A stretch of 64,000 nucleotides of DNA from Nageia nagi (lineage: Eukaryota > Pinophyta). This document shows, one piece after another, positions 11,792-23,479 of the stretch. The notes below the pieces were generated by a model that saw only the letters and a list, made by a program, of their open reading frames with translations, ran no database searches and was not told the origin of the DNA. The stretch is from NCBI GenBank assembly GCA_050084985.1, contig JBITNC010000001.1, forward strand, positions 171,430,001 through 171,494,000. The letters run 5' to 3'. Within the stretch, counting starts at the first letter, position 1, and each line of letters begins with the position of its first letter. The position numbers and the translations under genes are program-made.

Positions 11792-12668
11792 CTGCGAAAA
11801 TATTGAAGAATTCACAAGAGTAAGTTCAAAACCTTATCAGTTGCACATGTACTTGAGTATCTCAAAATATGTGAAAATAAAATAGAAATATGAAAATATA
11901 TTTATATCAAAGATACGGATACAGATACAAATACCACTGAAAGAGGCCATTACGAAATTGATGTTTGTAACTATAAAATATTAAAATGTAATGCATGTAA
12001 GGCATATATATAATTGATATGGTAAAGGGAGAAGTTAGCAACAAGTAGTTGCAACACGCATCTCTAGCATAGAAAGTATTAGCCTCTTTATGAAAAAAAA
12101 AAACAAGTGAAAGAGAAATTTGTTACTTGTACTTTTTATGAACTATGTAACATTGTTTTTGGAAACTAAGAATGTGGTGTTGACTTGTAAAAATGTAAAA
12201 TTTCATTGGTATTTGGATAAAGATCAACATCAATAACAAATCAAAGGTCCATAGAATAATAACAGCGAAGTCAGAAGACTTGTATTTAACATCAACTACG
12301 CATATCTGAAGAAAAGTATATCTCTAACTTGGCATAACTGAAGAATAAATATTTCACTAAATCAGTCAAACTCAATAGTTTAAAACTTAGGAAAAGTACT
12401 GAAGGCAGTGCTATTTCGCTTATCATCCCTGTATTAAGATATACTAATAACTGTGTCAAAGCAAATCAAACTCACAGGGTTTTTATTTGAAATTGTAATT
12501 ATTCACAAAGGAAACAAAAATCTTGTAAGCTTGACACAGTTCAATAAAGATATGTGTAAAGAACCTATAGCCAAAATAACAAAACAAAATCCCAAGTATA
12601 TCATAATAACAGAATTGAAGAGCAATAGAAGAATAATATCACCATATAATTCCAAATGGAGAATGACT
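11792..12668. other. OSCA intron sequence, no gene seen
   Basis: This AT-rich intron sequence lies between exon D and an LTR. One 75-codon frame at 12453 shows no domain. No RNA gene or structured repeat is recognised. Confidence 0.4.
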
Positions 12669-12920
12669 TGTAATATCTAAATCTATAATATCAATAAATA
12701 GAAGTCCAAAGATGATAGCATCCACAAATTGAAAGAGGTGAACCTCCAATAGGTTTGTTGTTTTGAGGAAGCAACCTCTAAATATTGCAATTAAGTAATG
12801 AAGATGTGATTTTTCTAATGATGAGAATTACGTTTTCTCCTATTTATATGACTTATGTCTAATAATTGTATCACACCACATAAGGTGTAACCAACATAGA
12901 CCAAATAAGGAGTCATTACA
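12669..12920 (-). repeat. Short LTR, TGTAAT...ATTACA type
   Basis: On the minus strand the block begins TGTAATGACTCC at 12920 and ends ATATTACA at 12669, so its ends are inverted (TGTAAT/ATTACA). A TATA box (CATATAAATAGGAG) sits near 12835-12848. It is preceded by a purine-rich tract (CCAAAAGAAGAGGGCA) of the kind that primes plus-strand synthesis, making it a 3' LTR of a minus-strand element. Only about 500 bp of probable internal sequence remains upstream. Confidence 0.55.
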
Positions 12921-13480
12921 TGCCCTCTTCTTTTGGAAAGTTTCGTCCCAAAAGCTTGTAAAATTTTTTGAGCCATTAAAATATTGTAGTGTTTTCATGA
13001 TAGGCGCTTGATCTCGAACATGTTTTTTTGAGAGCTTGTTAGGTTCTCTTCACTTACCCAAAATCATTAAGCTTTCCCTAGGTTCCCACATCATGTTCTA
13101 TTTTTTGCATGGTATTTTTTATATTCTTCCAAGTTCTAGGTTCCCAAATGTTTCTTGGCTGCAAGATTCCGGTTGCACCATTCTAATAGTTGGTTCATAG
13201 TACTTAGATTTAATCTTGCACTTCTTATACATTTTCCATGATGCCTTGTTCCAAGGATATGACCATGCACTTCACCTAGCACCCATGGGATAATTATTTT
13301 ATTCTTTCTTGGAATGCTTCCTTGATGGAGATCTTTGTAAAAACCTTCTAGCCTTCTAGAGAATATTTTTCTTGCCAAGGGATGAAAATAGCATAGTCTT
13401 ACATAATTCCAAAAAAAGTTAATTGACACTTGTACACCAAAAGAAATCATTTCAATTTCCATTAAGTCCATGGGATCTCA
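12921..13480 (-). pseudogene. Probable 3' internal remnant of the TGTAAT-type LTR element
   Basis: Minus-strand reading gives an open stretch of 111 codons (13136-13471) with no domain I can name. It is followed, up to the LTR, by a broken tail (LQAFGTKLSKRR). Its position before a polypurine tract and LTR suggests the end of a pol region. The sequence itself does not prove it. Confidence 0.3.
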
Positions 13481-13981
13481 ATAATAGCACAATGGTGCTT
13501 GATAATGGCTAATCCAAACGTAACAATTCTTTCTAAAGATGATGAGAGGTGCAAAAGTGATGATATTGTGTTTCTAAAGAATAGTCCAAACGAAAGTATT
13601 TTCTTTTTTATGGGAATCAACTCTATCCAATAACCTTCATAACCTCTATCTAGAAATAAAATAAATTGTTCTTATCCAAAAGAGGATAATATCATTAAGC
13701 TAAGTATATACTAGGATCAACTTGAAATTTTCTTCTCAAATCTTCAAATAATTTATATGAAAAATAACCAAGTGAATAATGAACACCATGACAAAGAGCC
13801 ATATGAGAAACCATATGTTCAACAACATAAATACCATCATAACACATGTAAACATGAGGATCTATAACGATATTGGAATGATATAGCTAAAACAATTACA
13901 AAAGCAACAATAATATCCTTGTTCGCAAATAGTATCAACTCATAGCAAAATGTAAAAATCAACAATAGTGAAAAATCTACA
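13481..13981. other. Unassigned intron sequence
   Basis: No gene, repeat or structured element is seen between the TGTAAT-type element and the end of family G copy 2. Confidence 0.35.
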
Positions 13982-15471
13982 TGTTGGTATGTTTTTCTTT
14001 CCTCGCCCAAAACATGCACAAGACTTGGAGGAAACAACGTTACTTGTTTCCGCTTGAAAGGACTGGTTACCCCAAGTGCTCACGTGGAATATGGACTCGG
14101 GCACAATAGTCAAAGATGCATGTTGTTAACCATATACAAAGTAAATACACCGTCGGGATTCGTTTTCCACGAAGAGGAAAGACTACAAATGTGAATGAAA
14201 GCGAAGAAAGATCACAAATGCAGAGATAAATGCATAGGAATGTGAATAATGAACTTATGAAGACATCACCAGTGATGCAATGTCTTGGCAGGTCATCTCC
14301 AGATTCATTAACAAAATGTATTCACTTATCAAGCCAAGCAACAAATAGCAAAAGGCTCAAGTTACTACTAGACAAGAGCAAGAAGCTGTAGGGTCTTGGT
14401 GGAAGACTGGATGGAATAGGGTGAAGGGAAATGACCAACACGTGAATACATGAATCTAACCGAATGACATAGAGATAAGCTATACGCCCCAGAATACATT
14501 CACTTACATGCAAACCATGCAATGAAATACTGAAACCTCTTCAAAAGATATTCAATCAACTTTTTGTAAAACTCATTGTTTTCAAAGAAAATGAACTTAA
14601 GTAGTAAAAATCACTCAAACCAACAAGAGAGTCTTACAGGATAATATGCATGATCCCACAAAGGATAATCTTCACAGTATTAACTTTATAGAACTATTCC
14701 AGAAAGAAATCACTTCCAATGATATTCAACAATATGAGCAGAAACATTCCTTACTTGAGTGTCATACCCTCAACATGATATGCAAAGTGTACTAGAGATG
14801 CAACAATACACAATCATGACATGCATAGAATCCCTTACACAGCAAAGTCTTATGCAATGGAATGCTGAAATCTTTTGTATGCAAAACCACATATATGTAA
14901 ATTCTTTATATGTAATCAATGTCATGCGGAAATGGCACATATGCTATATTCTCCAATTTTTGCAAATGCAAAAATCCTCCATCTTTTACAAATGCAAAAA
15001 TCTCATGCATGCAAAAATCCTCTTCTAAATGGCCCAAGTGGGGTATATATAGGCCACTAGAAGTGTTGCCCTAAAGGCATCAAATCTAATATGGTGTGCA
15101 CACACGCAACACACATACTGATACAAAATCTGACTATTCACAAAAAACGATGCAAGTGGCATTTAAAAGCTGACAAAATATAAATGCCACAACTGTAATG
15201 CATTTAATCTACCTATAAACTAAGTAAAAGAAAATCATATATGCAGTAAAAGTTTGACATTTGAAATGGCGGGAGCAAAACCTCATCCTTGCACCAGCCA
15301 AAGCCATTAATGAGTCTGACAGATTTGATTTGACGGCAACAAAACCTCATCCCTACACTAGTCAAATTGAGTAAATGAATTCTAACATAAAAAACACAAT
15401 AACAACCACTATCAATATGCATTTAATACTGGACTGGATAATCGCAAACGGAATCTGTGAGTGGATCAGAT

Positions 15472-18400
15472 CTAGGCCAGATTTGACCCAGTACCGGCGT
15501 AGTTCCACTCCTCGTTGGTGAGACCGTACGACTCAATGGTCTCTTCCAAAAAAGCTACGGTCTTCTGTACTCCCCTCGAAACCATGCCAACGATGCTGCC
15601 ATTCTGCCTAAAGTAGTCCCCAATCTTCCTGGACATAGCTTGCATCTAGAATCTCCATATGACCATCTGCCTTTCGTGGATGATAGGATGCCCTACTTTC
15701 AACAAAACGAGATCTTCGACATCTAGATTCTCCTAGATTAGGTTTTGGACCTCTGCCAATACTACTTATTTCCTACGCACGTTGTTATCCTCCCCTTGAA
15801 ATTTGAGTTGATATATGTACTTGCTCATCTGGTCCTCCACTCCTTTCTCAAGGGGATCTTGCCTTTCAAAACGGCATTACATTTCTTGAGTGCATTCTTC
15901 AGTCAGTCGTGATGGTACATAAATTCATGGTAGTAGACCAACTTCTCAGGTATGTCAACAAAGATCTGTTGTAGATGGGTGACATTTGGGAGATAACCAT
16001 CTAGCTTCTAAAGGAGGGCTATTATCTAAGATTTGAGTTCCCAGATCTCAACACCTTCCTCAAGTAGGCTATATATTTGATAAGATAACTTCTCAATGGT
16101 CTCCATCATCTCCTTCTTCAATAACTTCTCAATGGTCTCCATCATCTCCTTCTTCAATTGGTCCTTCATCAACTCCCATCTTTCATGGAACGAAGCTTGT
16201 TTCTTCAGGTCAACAAGGGTGGTGCTAACGGTTTGGAACTCCTTAATGATTTTCTTGTTGGCTGTGAGTTCCTTCTTGAGTCTTCTCACCTCCTTCTTCG
16301 CTTCATAACCTTCCTGTTCTATGAAAGCAACATTTTGAGTAACAATGTGCTTTTGGGCTATCAGACCTAGCTTAGTGGACATCTCAATCACACAGTCCTT
16401 GGGTCTTTGAGGATGTTTCTCCTTGGAGTAGCAGTGAGTGATGGAGATCTCTTTCCTTGTAGTAGAAACAAAGGTGTCTACTCTTCTAACTTTCTCACCA
16501 CCAGAGAGCTCTTCTTCATCCTTAGATCTAAAGTACTGATCAATTTCTTCGTTATGAGTCGTACTCATGCTCAAGGCTCTAAGGTAGGCATCTAAGTCAA
16601 GATTCAGATGTTCGGTTGTTGGCTTGAGAGGGAGGCTTTGCACCAACACTCGGCCTCTGTTGATATTCTTGACTTCTTTGGTCGAAGTGGTTTGAACAAG
16701 GGCAACTTCCTTACCTTGGTGCTCATCCTCCTTCCTCTTCTTTTGCTCCTCAATCTCCCCTTTGTCTTCTTTGTCTCCGTTGTTGCCACTTATTGATAGA
16801 CCTTTCTTTCGTGGCTGAGGGATCTTTCATGGCTGGTTCTCTTCACAGAAGGCTTCTAGGAAGACGAGGGTGACCTTTTTCTGTGTTTAATAGGAGAGGG
16901 TTTGGAAGAACCCACTTCTTTGGTATACTTCACTCCAATGATTTGGACTTCATCATCATAAGTCCCAACATCTATAATCTGGTTATCATCATTAAAGAGA
17001 GTTTCAATCTTCGTATCATCAGGTGCAGATGCACCTATGTCTACATTGTCTTGTCTGGGGTACTCTTCACGAGCAGCATCATCTGCATCATCATCATCAT
17101 CTTCTTCTTCTTCACCACGACTCTCGTCATCACTTCTCTGGCTCTTTGTCACATCCTCGGAGCCTTGTACAGTACGACCGGGTTCTTCATCTATTTCTTC
17201 AAAGGAAGAAGAACTAGAATGTTCGGAGGAACTAGAACTTGGCTGTAATGGGGGAACTCTTTCTCCACATCCAGGAGGACGAGTGGGTCTAGATGGAGTT
17301 TCCTCAACATGGAAATCATTGGCACAGGCCTCCTCCAGCATACTCAAGGGGCCCATATGGTAACCGGCACATCTGATATCAGCCACCACCTATTGGCTTT
17401 TCCTTGCTACATTAGCCACCACGTTGCGTTTGTTAGGTCCTAGGGCATGCTCCCCTAAAGCTCCTTGTCTCTTCCCAATGGGAAGCAAGGATGTTTTGGC
17501 TTGCAGAGGCACAACACTTGCAGAAGGAGGGGATGTCTTGATCCTCAATGGGACCTCTTTAGGTCTCTCTTTCATAGTTCTAGGTCTCTGAGGTGTCCTT
17601 TCTGCTTGGAGAGGAGCCTTATTCCTGCTCAAAAGAGCATCTATTCTCGCTATCTGCTCATCTCGCACATTTCCGTACTTATCCACATTCCCTAAAGATT
17701 TATGCTGGTAAGCAATAGGTTTCTAGAATGCGGCGCTATAGAAATGAGCAATCCCATCTCTAAGATCATAATTCCTAGCTACCATCTCCTTGAAGATGTA
17801 TTGCTACAGCTCCTTCTTCATGTTATTAGCCTCAACCCATGTTTGACAAACATAACTTGCAATTGAGATGGGCAAGTTGATGGTTGCATCCTTCTTTCTC
17901 CATACTTGTTCCCTCAAAAACAATAATTGTTTAGCAAATTCCATGAGAATAAGTCTATCACTGGCATATTTGGGTAGAAGGGGTTGTTCTTCGGAGCCAT
18001 AGACCCTGATGTAAGCATGATCAATATACTGCAGATAGAAATATGCATGTACGATGATGGCCTAAATAGCAACATCAGAAATCCTCTTGACCACCGATTC
18101 TCCTTTGATATCTTTGTAAATGGCATACTCCAACCGATCATTCCTCTTGTAGAAATGCTTAAACTTATTATGGTACCACCACTTCGGATAGATCCGCCAC
18201 ACTGGTTAAGGTATCTCTCATCCGCAAGCTCCCTTGATCTAAGCTTGCCATGCAACAACAGGTACACAAGATAGGAGTTCATATAGAACCTCTTGGAGGA
18301 GCCAAAGTAGGCTAGTTGGTGGTGCAAGGCATCATTGATTACCCTTCTCCATTTGCTGTCTCTCCCTGAGTTGATCATGACGATAAAGCCAATGAACTCT

Positions 18401-19065
18401 TTCTTGTACTTAGAGTTATTTTCTTGACATGTGACTCTGGACAACAAAGTGATCAACTTAACAACTGTGGGAAGGAACTTTTCCCTACGAGCACTAACCA
18501 ATCTCTGGCCCTGGATACCTTGGTAGTCTTCATACAACCATGTTCTGATATAGTCCCCAGGACGGGCAGTGGAATCATGGAATTCTTCTGGATTTGCCAA
18601 TGTGTAATCGTCTCTATATCTTCTCCAGCCAAAGGCAGCTTCAATCCCTTTCGAAGAGAAGTCCATGATCATGTTCCCTTCAGTGTCCAAGAGAACTCTT
18701 TTATCATATTTGCAGCGCTTGGCTATCTCATAGCACAACTCAGGAAATGGAACAACAAAAGGCATCATAGTGGCATTAAACAGTCCACAAGAGTGGATGA
18801 TCTCATCTGATAACTCCTCCTTGTTGATGGAGGCAATGGAGGCTATGGTCTGGATGGGGTCAACATTCCCCCAATCTATATCACCAACAAAGGCGAATCT
18901 CCCTTTGAACTTGGCTTCAAGGAGCTCTAGTTTCTCTCTTTCTCGAAATTCTATTTGACTCTCCCTCAGGATTCTCTCCATTTGGTCATCTGTTACATGT
19001 CTTTCAAAAAGCTGCCCCTGAATCTTTCTGGCCTTGAATGGGGAAGGCCTCACCTTAGAAGTCAT
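15472..19065 (-). pseudogene. Decayed ~1,198-codon family G LTR-borne reading frame, copy 2
   Basis: This is the best preserved copy. The start ATG at 19065 opens 290 clean codons of an N-terminal domain with the blocks RKIQGQLFERHVTDDQ, KFKGRFAFVGDIDWGN, FNATMMPFVVPFPELC and AYFGSSKRFYMNSYLVYLLL. A frameshift near 18180-18200 moves the rest (EQPLLPKYASDRLILMEFAK, then KYGNVRDEQIARIDALL) to another frame. The middle region (17390-16860) is serine-rich and then acidic (GEEEEDDDDDADDA). A long heptad-like segment near 16030-16400 (EVRRLKKELTANKKIIKEF, EMMETIEKL twice) looks like a coiled coil. The end, IESYGLTNEEWNYAG, closes at TAG 15472. A stretch near 16093-16166 is a 36-bp tandem duplication. 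I do not recognise the family. A structural, chromatin- or RNA-binding role is only a guess. Confidence 0.65.
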
Positions 19066-19230
19066 CTTTAAACTCTGGAAAATGTGTAGAAACTTGCAGA
19101 AAATGCTGAAAATCTGGTTGGGGATGTCTTAGCACCAAATTGAATGTGTCTTAGAGAATGCAGAAAAAAATGGCTAGACGTGCAAGTCTAGGCTGCAAAA
19201 GCGCCCTGTAGTAATAAACTTGGAAGTGCC

Positions 19231-19290
19231 CTCTTATAGAAACTGCATGGAGGGTTTGTGCATGGCACACTGCATATATGCCACTTGTCT
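19231..19290 (-). promoter_or_regulatory. TATA box, family G copy 2, nearest the reading frame
   Basis: The minus strand reads TTTCTATAAGAGGGCAC (TATA at 19231-19240), about 165 bp before the ATG at 19065. An AGACAAGTGG box lies at 19281-19290. The spacing would give a short untranslated leader with no LTR end or primer-binding site in it. Confidence 0.45.
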
Positions 19291-19922
19291 CTTTAATCTT
19301 TCAAATCCTGGCTTCTTCCACACTTAGACAATTTCAGCTCACAAGACAATTTCAGCTCACAAACCCAAGGGTGCACGGGTTAGAGGACATGCTTTTTCAC
19401 TGATGGAAAACATGTGAACTAGCTTCTGATGGGCAAACACATTACTTAGTCAATTGAGGTCAGCAAGATTCCATAATGAGGATCAAATCACCACTCAATG
19501 CTAGGGCACACGGATTCGGGCATGTACTTTTTCATGTTCCACAAAGCATGTGCCTCAAATTTGTATGAACAACTGAAAGGAGAATGATATGCACCTGTTT
19601 TTCATGTATACTTAGCCAAATTCTTGAATCTGGACCTGGGCACACAGTTTCGGATGAGTCCTTGAAGCACTAGTAAGATAGCATGCGCATAGGTCAGTTT
19701 AGGGTCAACTTCGTAAAAAAGATGCGAAGTGAATTACAGAAAATGGACCCTGAGATCTAGCTCACCCTCTTCAAAAATGGCTACTAGCAGTCCAAACGCC
19801 TCTTCAAACCCTTATTTCTCTTGGGCGCACCGATTTTGATGAGTCCTTAAGCATGTTCCAGAAATGGTGCGACTAGGTATCTTAGTTCAAAATGATATGA
19901 AGTGGTAAAATGATAAAGGGGT

Positions 19923-19940
19923 GACTTGATATATATAGTC
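19923..19940 (-). promoter_or_regulatory. TATA-like module within array B
   Basis: The minus strand reads GACTATATATATCAAGTC, with a GTGACACGGG-type motif about 20 bp upstream. It resembles the modules at 4934-4969 and 20451-20487. Confidence 0.35.
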
Positions 19941-20450
19941 TTCAAACTTGCCCGTGTCACCTTTTGGTTGGCTAGAAATGAGGTCAAATGACAGAGTTAG
20001 GATGATGGGCGCACCGATTAGAGGATGTGCAATAGCATGTCCCAGAATACATGCACCAACTAGCTTGTGTCCTTCAAAAGACTTAGTCAATTTTCATCAT
20101 GCTTGCAAGCTCTTGCAACTTGGTCACACCTTTTGAGAGGGGTGCAAAAGCATGTACTTGAAAACATGCACTTGGTCCTCTTCCACTTGGATTTTATACT
20201 TAGTCAAAAGTGCTCCTGGGCCAGGATGTATGGAAACGGGCACACCAATTTGGGTGAGTGCCTAAGCACACTCCAAAAACCATGCGCCTAGTCTGTGGCA
20301 CACTTTCCAATGCAATGGATTTAAAAATAACGAAAATGAACTTGAAATTTGTAATCCATAACAGGGCGCACTGTTTAGGGGACACGCTTTCTAGACTTAA
20401 CTCCACACAATGCTCCGAATTCAACCAAACAAACTAAATGCTGAGATTGA

Positions 20451-20487
20451 CATTCCTTTTATAGATTTGTAGGGGTGGACAAGTGTC
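20451..20487 (-). promoter_or_regulatory. TATA box plus GACACTTGTC motif within array B
   Basis: The minus strand has GACACTTGTC (20478-20487), then ACAAATCTATAAAAGGAATG. The same arrangement occurs at 4934-4969 in copy 1, which suggests a repeated promoter unit. Confidence 0.45.
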
Positions 20488-21147
20488 ATGCAATGATTGG
20501 TGCATGTGAAGGTCTAGTGCATTTGGACACGCCTATCTCTCTCATAATGGACATCCAGATTCAACACTTAGCCAATGTTTGCGTCTCAAAATAGGGCACA
20601 CCAATTTGGGGACATGCAAAAGCATGTGCCAAAAACCTTGCGCTCAATCCTCCTTGTCAATTTCCTGAAATCTTCGAAGTGTTGAGACACCTTATCATCT
20701 TTGGCGCACCGTTTTGGGGACGTGAAAAAGCATGTCCTTGAAAACATGCGCTCAAGCTGCTTTAACATTTTTCTTGAAATTTTTTTAAGTGCTAAGCGTA
20801 CATTTCCTGCCCTGGGTGTTGTTTAGAGGACATGCAAAAGCATGTCCCTCAAAACATGCATGCAAGCACAAAATGCAATTTTTCTTCTAGAATGCCCTCG
20901 ATAACACAATGCAAGGAGGGGATGCAATTTCCACAAAATGACCAAGTGTAATGAGGCATGAATGATACAATTTGAGGCTGAAAATGCATGACTTAACCCA
21001 AAAATATGCAGTATGAAGGTGTTGTGTTCTAAATGAACACTTGTGCCAAATTGCAACCCTTAAATCCACAAGGGCTTCCAAAAACCTCAACCACACCTTC
21101 CAGGCTCCAACGTTGAGACTCAAGGGCTCCCAAGAACTCCATAAGCT

Positions 21148-22092
21148 TGACGTCAACCGTCCTTACTAATCAATCATTAACAAGAGAAATACAAATAGCA
21201 CATTCACCCAATACCAAGCATGAATGCAATGATCATTCACAACACAATAATGAGACAGGAATCCTCAATGATATATTTATTCAATGGAGACAATTACATT
21301 ACCCAAATGGCAGTCGTGGCCTCTTCAAGATGGCCAGATATACACAATCAATCACAAACGCAACTCAGAACAATGGGACAGATTCACTCCCTTAGCCCTC
21401 GACTCCTCCCCACTAAAAGGGCTCTCCTCGAACATTGAAAATCCAACTAAATGGAAGGAATGGAACCCTCGGATGCTATTGGATGGACTTGATGCTACAC
21501 CAAGTCAAGACAATTGGGATCCATCAACCCAATCACCCTCTAGATGCTCCGTCTAGGTAGAATTGCTCAGCCCTGGCTAAGACTTGCGGTCTGAAAGTCA
21601 AATAGAAGAAGTATAATCATCAATAGCTGTCCTCAAACGAGTCTCCAAGGTCTATTTATAATCTCATGTTGTGTTCCTACCTTGAAGTCACCAATTCTCC
21701 TTTATTTCCAATGTTGACCAGCTAAGGGGCCCATAATGCCTAGCGTGGGTGTTCAAGTGTCCAAACATGCCACGTGGCTCCTCCTTATGCTCAAATGGCT
21801 AGCGCATGCCCCAGAGGTGCCACACATGCATGAAGGTCACAAGAAGGATGATGTGGGGCCTCAAGGTATTGCTAGGTCTCCTGGGGTAGACGTGGGGCCA
21901 CTCTTGGCTTGACACATGCATAATGAGCCACAGGGAGAAGATGTCCCACTTGGGGCTCACAATGGAGGTCAATGACCCAATAGTCTCCTATCCCGGGTTA
22001 CAATATGGAAGAATAACATAAAGTAAACCTATATTACAATGGGATTCTCAAGAATCCACTAAAGTTGTCAGGAACACAAAGGGGACGTCACA
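21148..22092 (-). mobile_element. Probable solo LTR inserted near array B
   Basis: On the minus strand it starts TGTGACGTCCCC at 22092 and ends GGTTGACGTCA at 21148. A TATA box (GATTATAAATAGACC) lies near 21650-21670. An isolated array B unit follows at 22098-22155, so this block separates one unit from the rest of the array. A clean target duplication was not found. The stretch 20896-21147 between it and the array is not explained. Confidence 0.5.
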
Positions 22093-22097
22093 AAAGG

Positions 22098-22155
22098 AGG
22101 GCGCATGTTCCATGGTACATGCAAAAGCATGTCCTTCAAAACATGCGCCATAGGT
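22098..22155. repeat. Isolated unit of hairpin array B
   Basis: GGCGCATGTTCC... then an inner ACATGC-AAAA-GCATGT stem and closing ACATGCGCC. It is the same unit as the main array B block, now separated from it by the solo LTR. Confidence 0.65.
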
Positions 22156-22499
22156 GAAATGACCAAATTTCGACTTGTTTAAACATGGAGATGCAAATTT
22201 GTCATGTTTCCCTTCCTCTACTCTATGATGCATGCATTTACTTAGAAAAATTCGTTCATGCTTTTTGTGTCTGCACAACACACCCCAAAATACAAGATTT
22301 TGGGGAACCTATTTTTGCAAAGGCAAAGAAGTGCATTGCCTTGAGATTGGCTTTTGGCTACAGATAATTCATTCTGAAGAGTGCAAACATGATATTAGGG
22401 AGCGATTCAAGGAGATCTTGCGATGAAGACCCTGAAGAGTATCAAAGTATCCAGCCACCAATTTGGAGCCAAAGAGCAAGGATCTAAGACAAAGTATCA

Positions 22500-22920
22500 G
22501 AGCATGGATTTTTGGTCTAGAGTGCAATCAATAGAGATGGCGTTGTTTTTCAAAGTTTTAAGCTCACAAGTGCCACGAATGACACAAATGAGCATTTTTT
22601 GTCAAGTTTAAGTCCGGGAGCAGTGGATGTAGCTAAGGTGACAAAAATAAGTGTTTTTGTCAAGTATGAGCCCGGAAAGCTCAACAATGGTCATTATCAC
22701 GAAAAAACGCGTTTTGGTCAATTTTGAGCCCGAAAGTGGTCAGTACAGTAAAGATGTGTGTTTTTGCACCATTTGAGCCTGGAAAGCTCGGAAATGGTCA
22801 AAAATGCAAAGTTGAGCTCAAAATGATCAAAAATGCTCAAAAATGCCAAGAATGATTGTTTTTTCACACTTAACGCCTGGAAATGTTGGGAATGATGGAA
22901 AATGACGAGTTTGGGCTTGG
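22500..22920 (+). repeat. Array D, about 60-bp period
   Basis: Repeating units contain GAGCCCGGAAAGCTC (inverted GAGC/GCTC), then AATGGTCA, and an ACGCGTTTT-type palindrome. The period is roughly 58-60 bp. Matching blocks lie at 24540-24860 and 42430-42960, and in reverse complement at 32330-33010 and 33980-34570. Confidence 0.7.
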
Positions 22921-22979
22921 AAAGGCGGAAATGGTTGTTTTTGCACCATTTGAGGTTGGAAATCATAAAAAAATATAGA

Positions 22980-23400
22980 GATTTAGTCCATGATGGATAG
23001 AAAATGTGAGTTTGAGTACCCTTTAGCCTAAGGCACATTTTTCCAAGGTATTGAAGACCCAAATGAGGGAAAAATGTTGCATGTTTCTCATAGATAAATG
23101 TAAATGGTGTTAAAATTCAAGTATAAGAGCATTATTGGAGAGAAGGTGAATTCTACCACAAGTAGGACTTGAAATTTTCGATTTTGACCAAACCTAAGGC
23201 ACTCATCCTAGGCACAGTTTTTCAAGCCTATGGGAAATCCATAGAGATGATTTTTGGCGCCTAGATTGTGGAGAAAAGGTGGAAATATATCGAAATTCAA
23301 ATGTAAATGCATAGATGGGTGGAAATGATGGTTCTAAGGCACTTTAGGTCTTGAAAATTTTTATTTTGAGCAAGTTTAGAATTTTTAGATTTTTGAAGGA
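22980..23400 (+). repeat. Array E fragment
   Basis: About 2.5 units of the roughly 165-bp repeat described at 43000-44500, with CCTAGGCACA..TTTTTCAAG and GGTTCTAAGGCACTTTAGG blocks. Confidence 0.55.
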
Positions 23401-23479
23401 AAATCCAAATTTTTTGAATTTTGAATTTGAAATTTTTTGAGTTTTCTCAGCCCTTAGATTCTTTTTGGATGCAAAAAGG

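Larger units (their letters stand above)
19360..20895. repeat. Hairpin array B (main block, about 12 units)
   Basis: Units of 50-55 bp recur about every 110 bp. The outer pair is GGCGCAC...TGCGCC and the inner pair is best seen at 20828-20847, where GGACATGCAAAAGCATGTCC forms a perfect 8-bp stem with an AAAA loop. Other units begin near 19500, 19630, 19817, 20007, 20122, 20237, 20367, 20594 and 20703. Array A shares the TGCAAAAGCA core, so the two are related. Confidence 0.7.
13982..22280 (-). mobile_element. Family G giant LTR, copy 2 (most complete)
   Basis: On the minus strand it starts with TGTTGTGCAGACACAA at 22280 and ends near 13982 with a CCAACA terminus. The end is preceded by the same terminal segment as at 8027-8300 and 60266-60530. 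Between them, in order, are hairpin array B (interrupted by a solo LTR, 21148-22092), three TATA modules, a 3.6-kb decayed reading frame (15472-19065) and a 1.5-kb tail. No primer-binding site, gag or pol lies between the ends, so the reading frame appears to be inside one LTR of about 8.3 kb including the insertion. I found no clear target duplication. Confidence 0.55.

Noticed and set aside
13136-13471. Host exon on the minus strand
   Set aside because: No conserved domain or convincing splice sites were seen. Its position before a polypurine tract and LTR fits a retroelement remnant better.
16856-17390. Plus-strand serine- and histidine-rich frames over family G copy 2
   Set aside because: They are the reverse of the acidic/serine-rich minus-strand segment, which aligns with copy 1 and is the ancestral coding strand.
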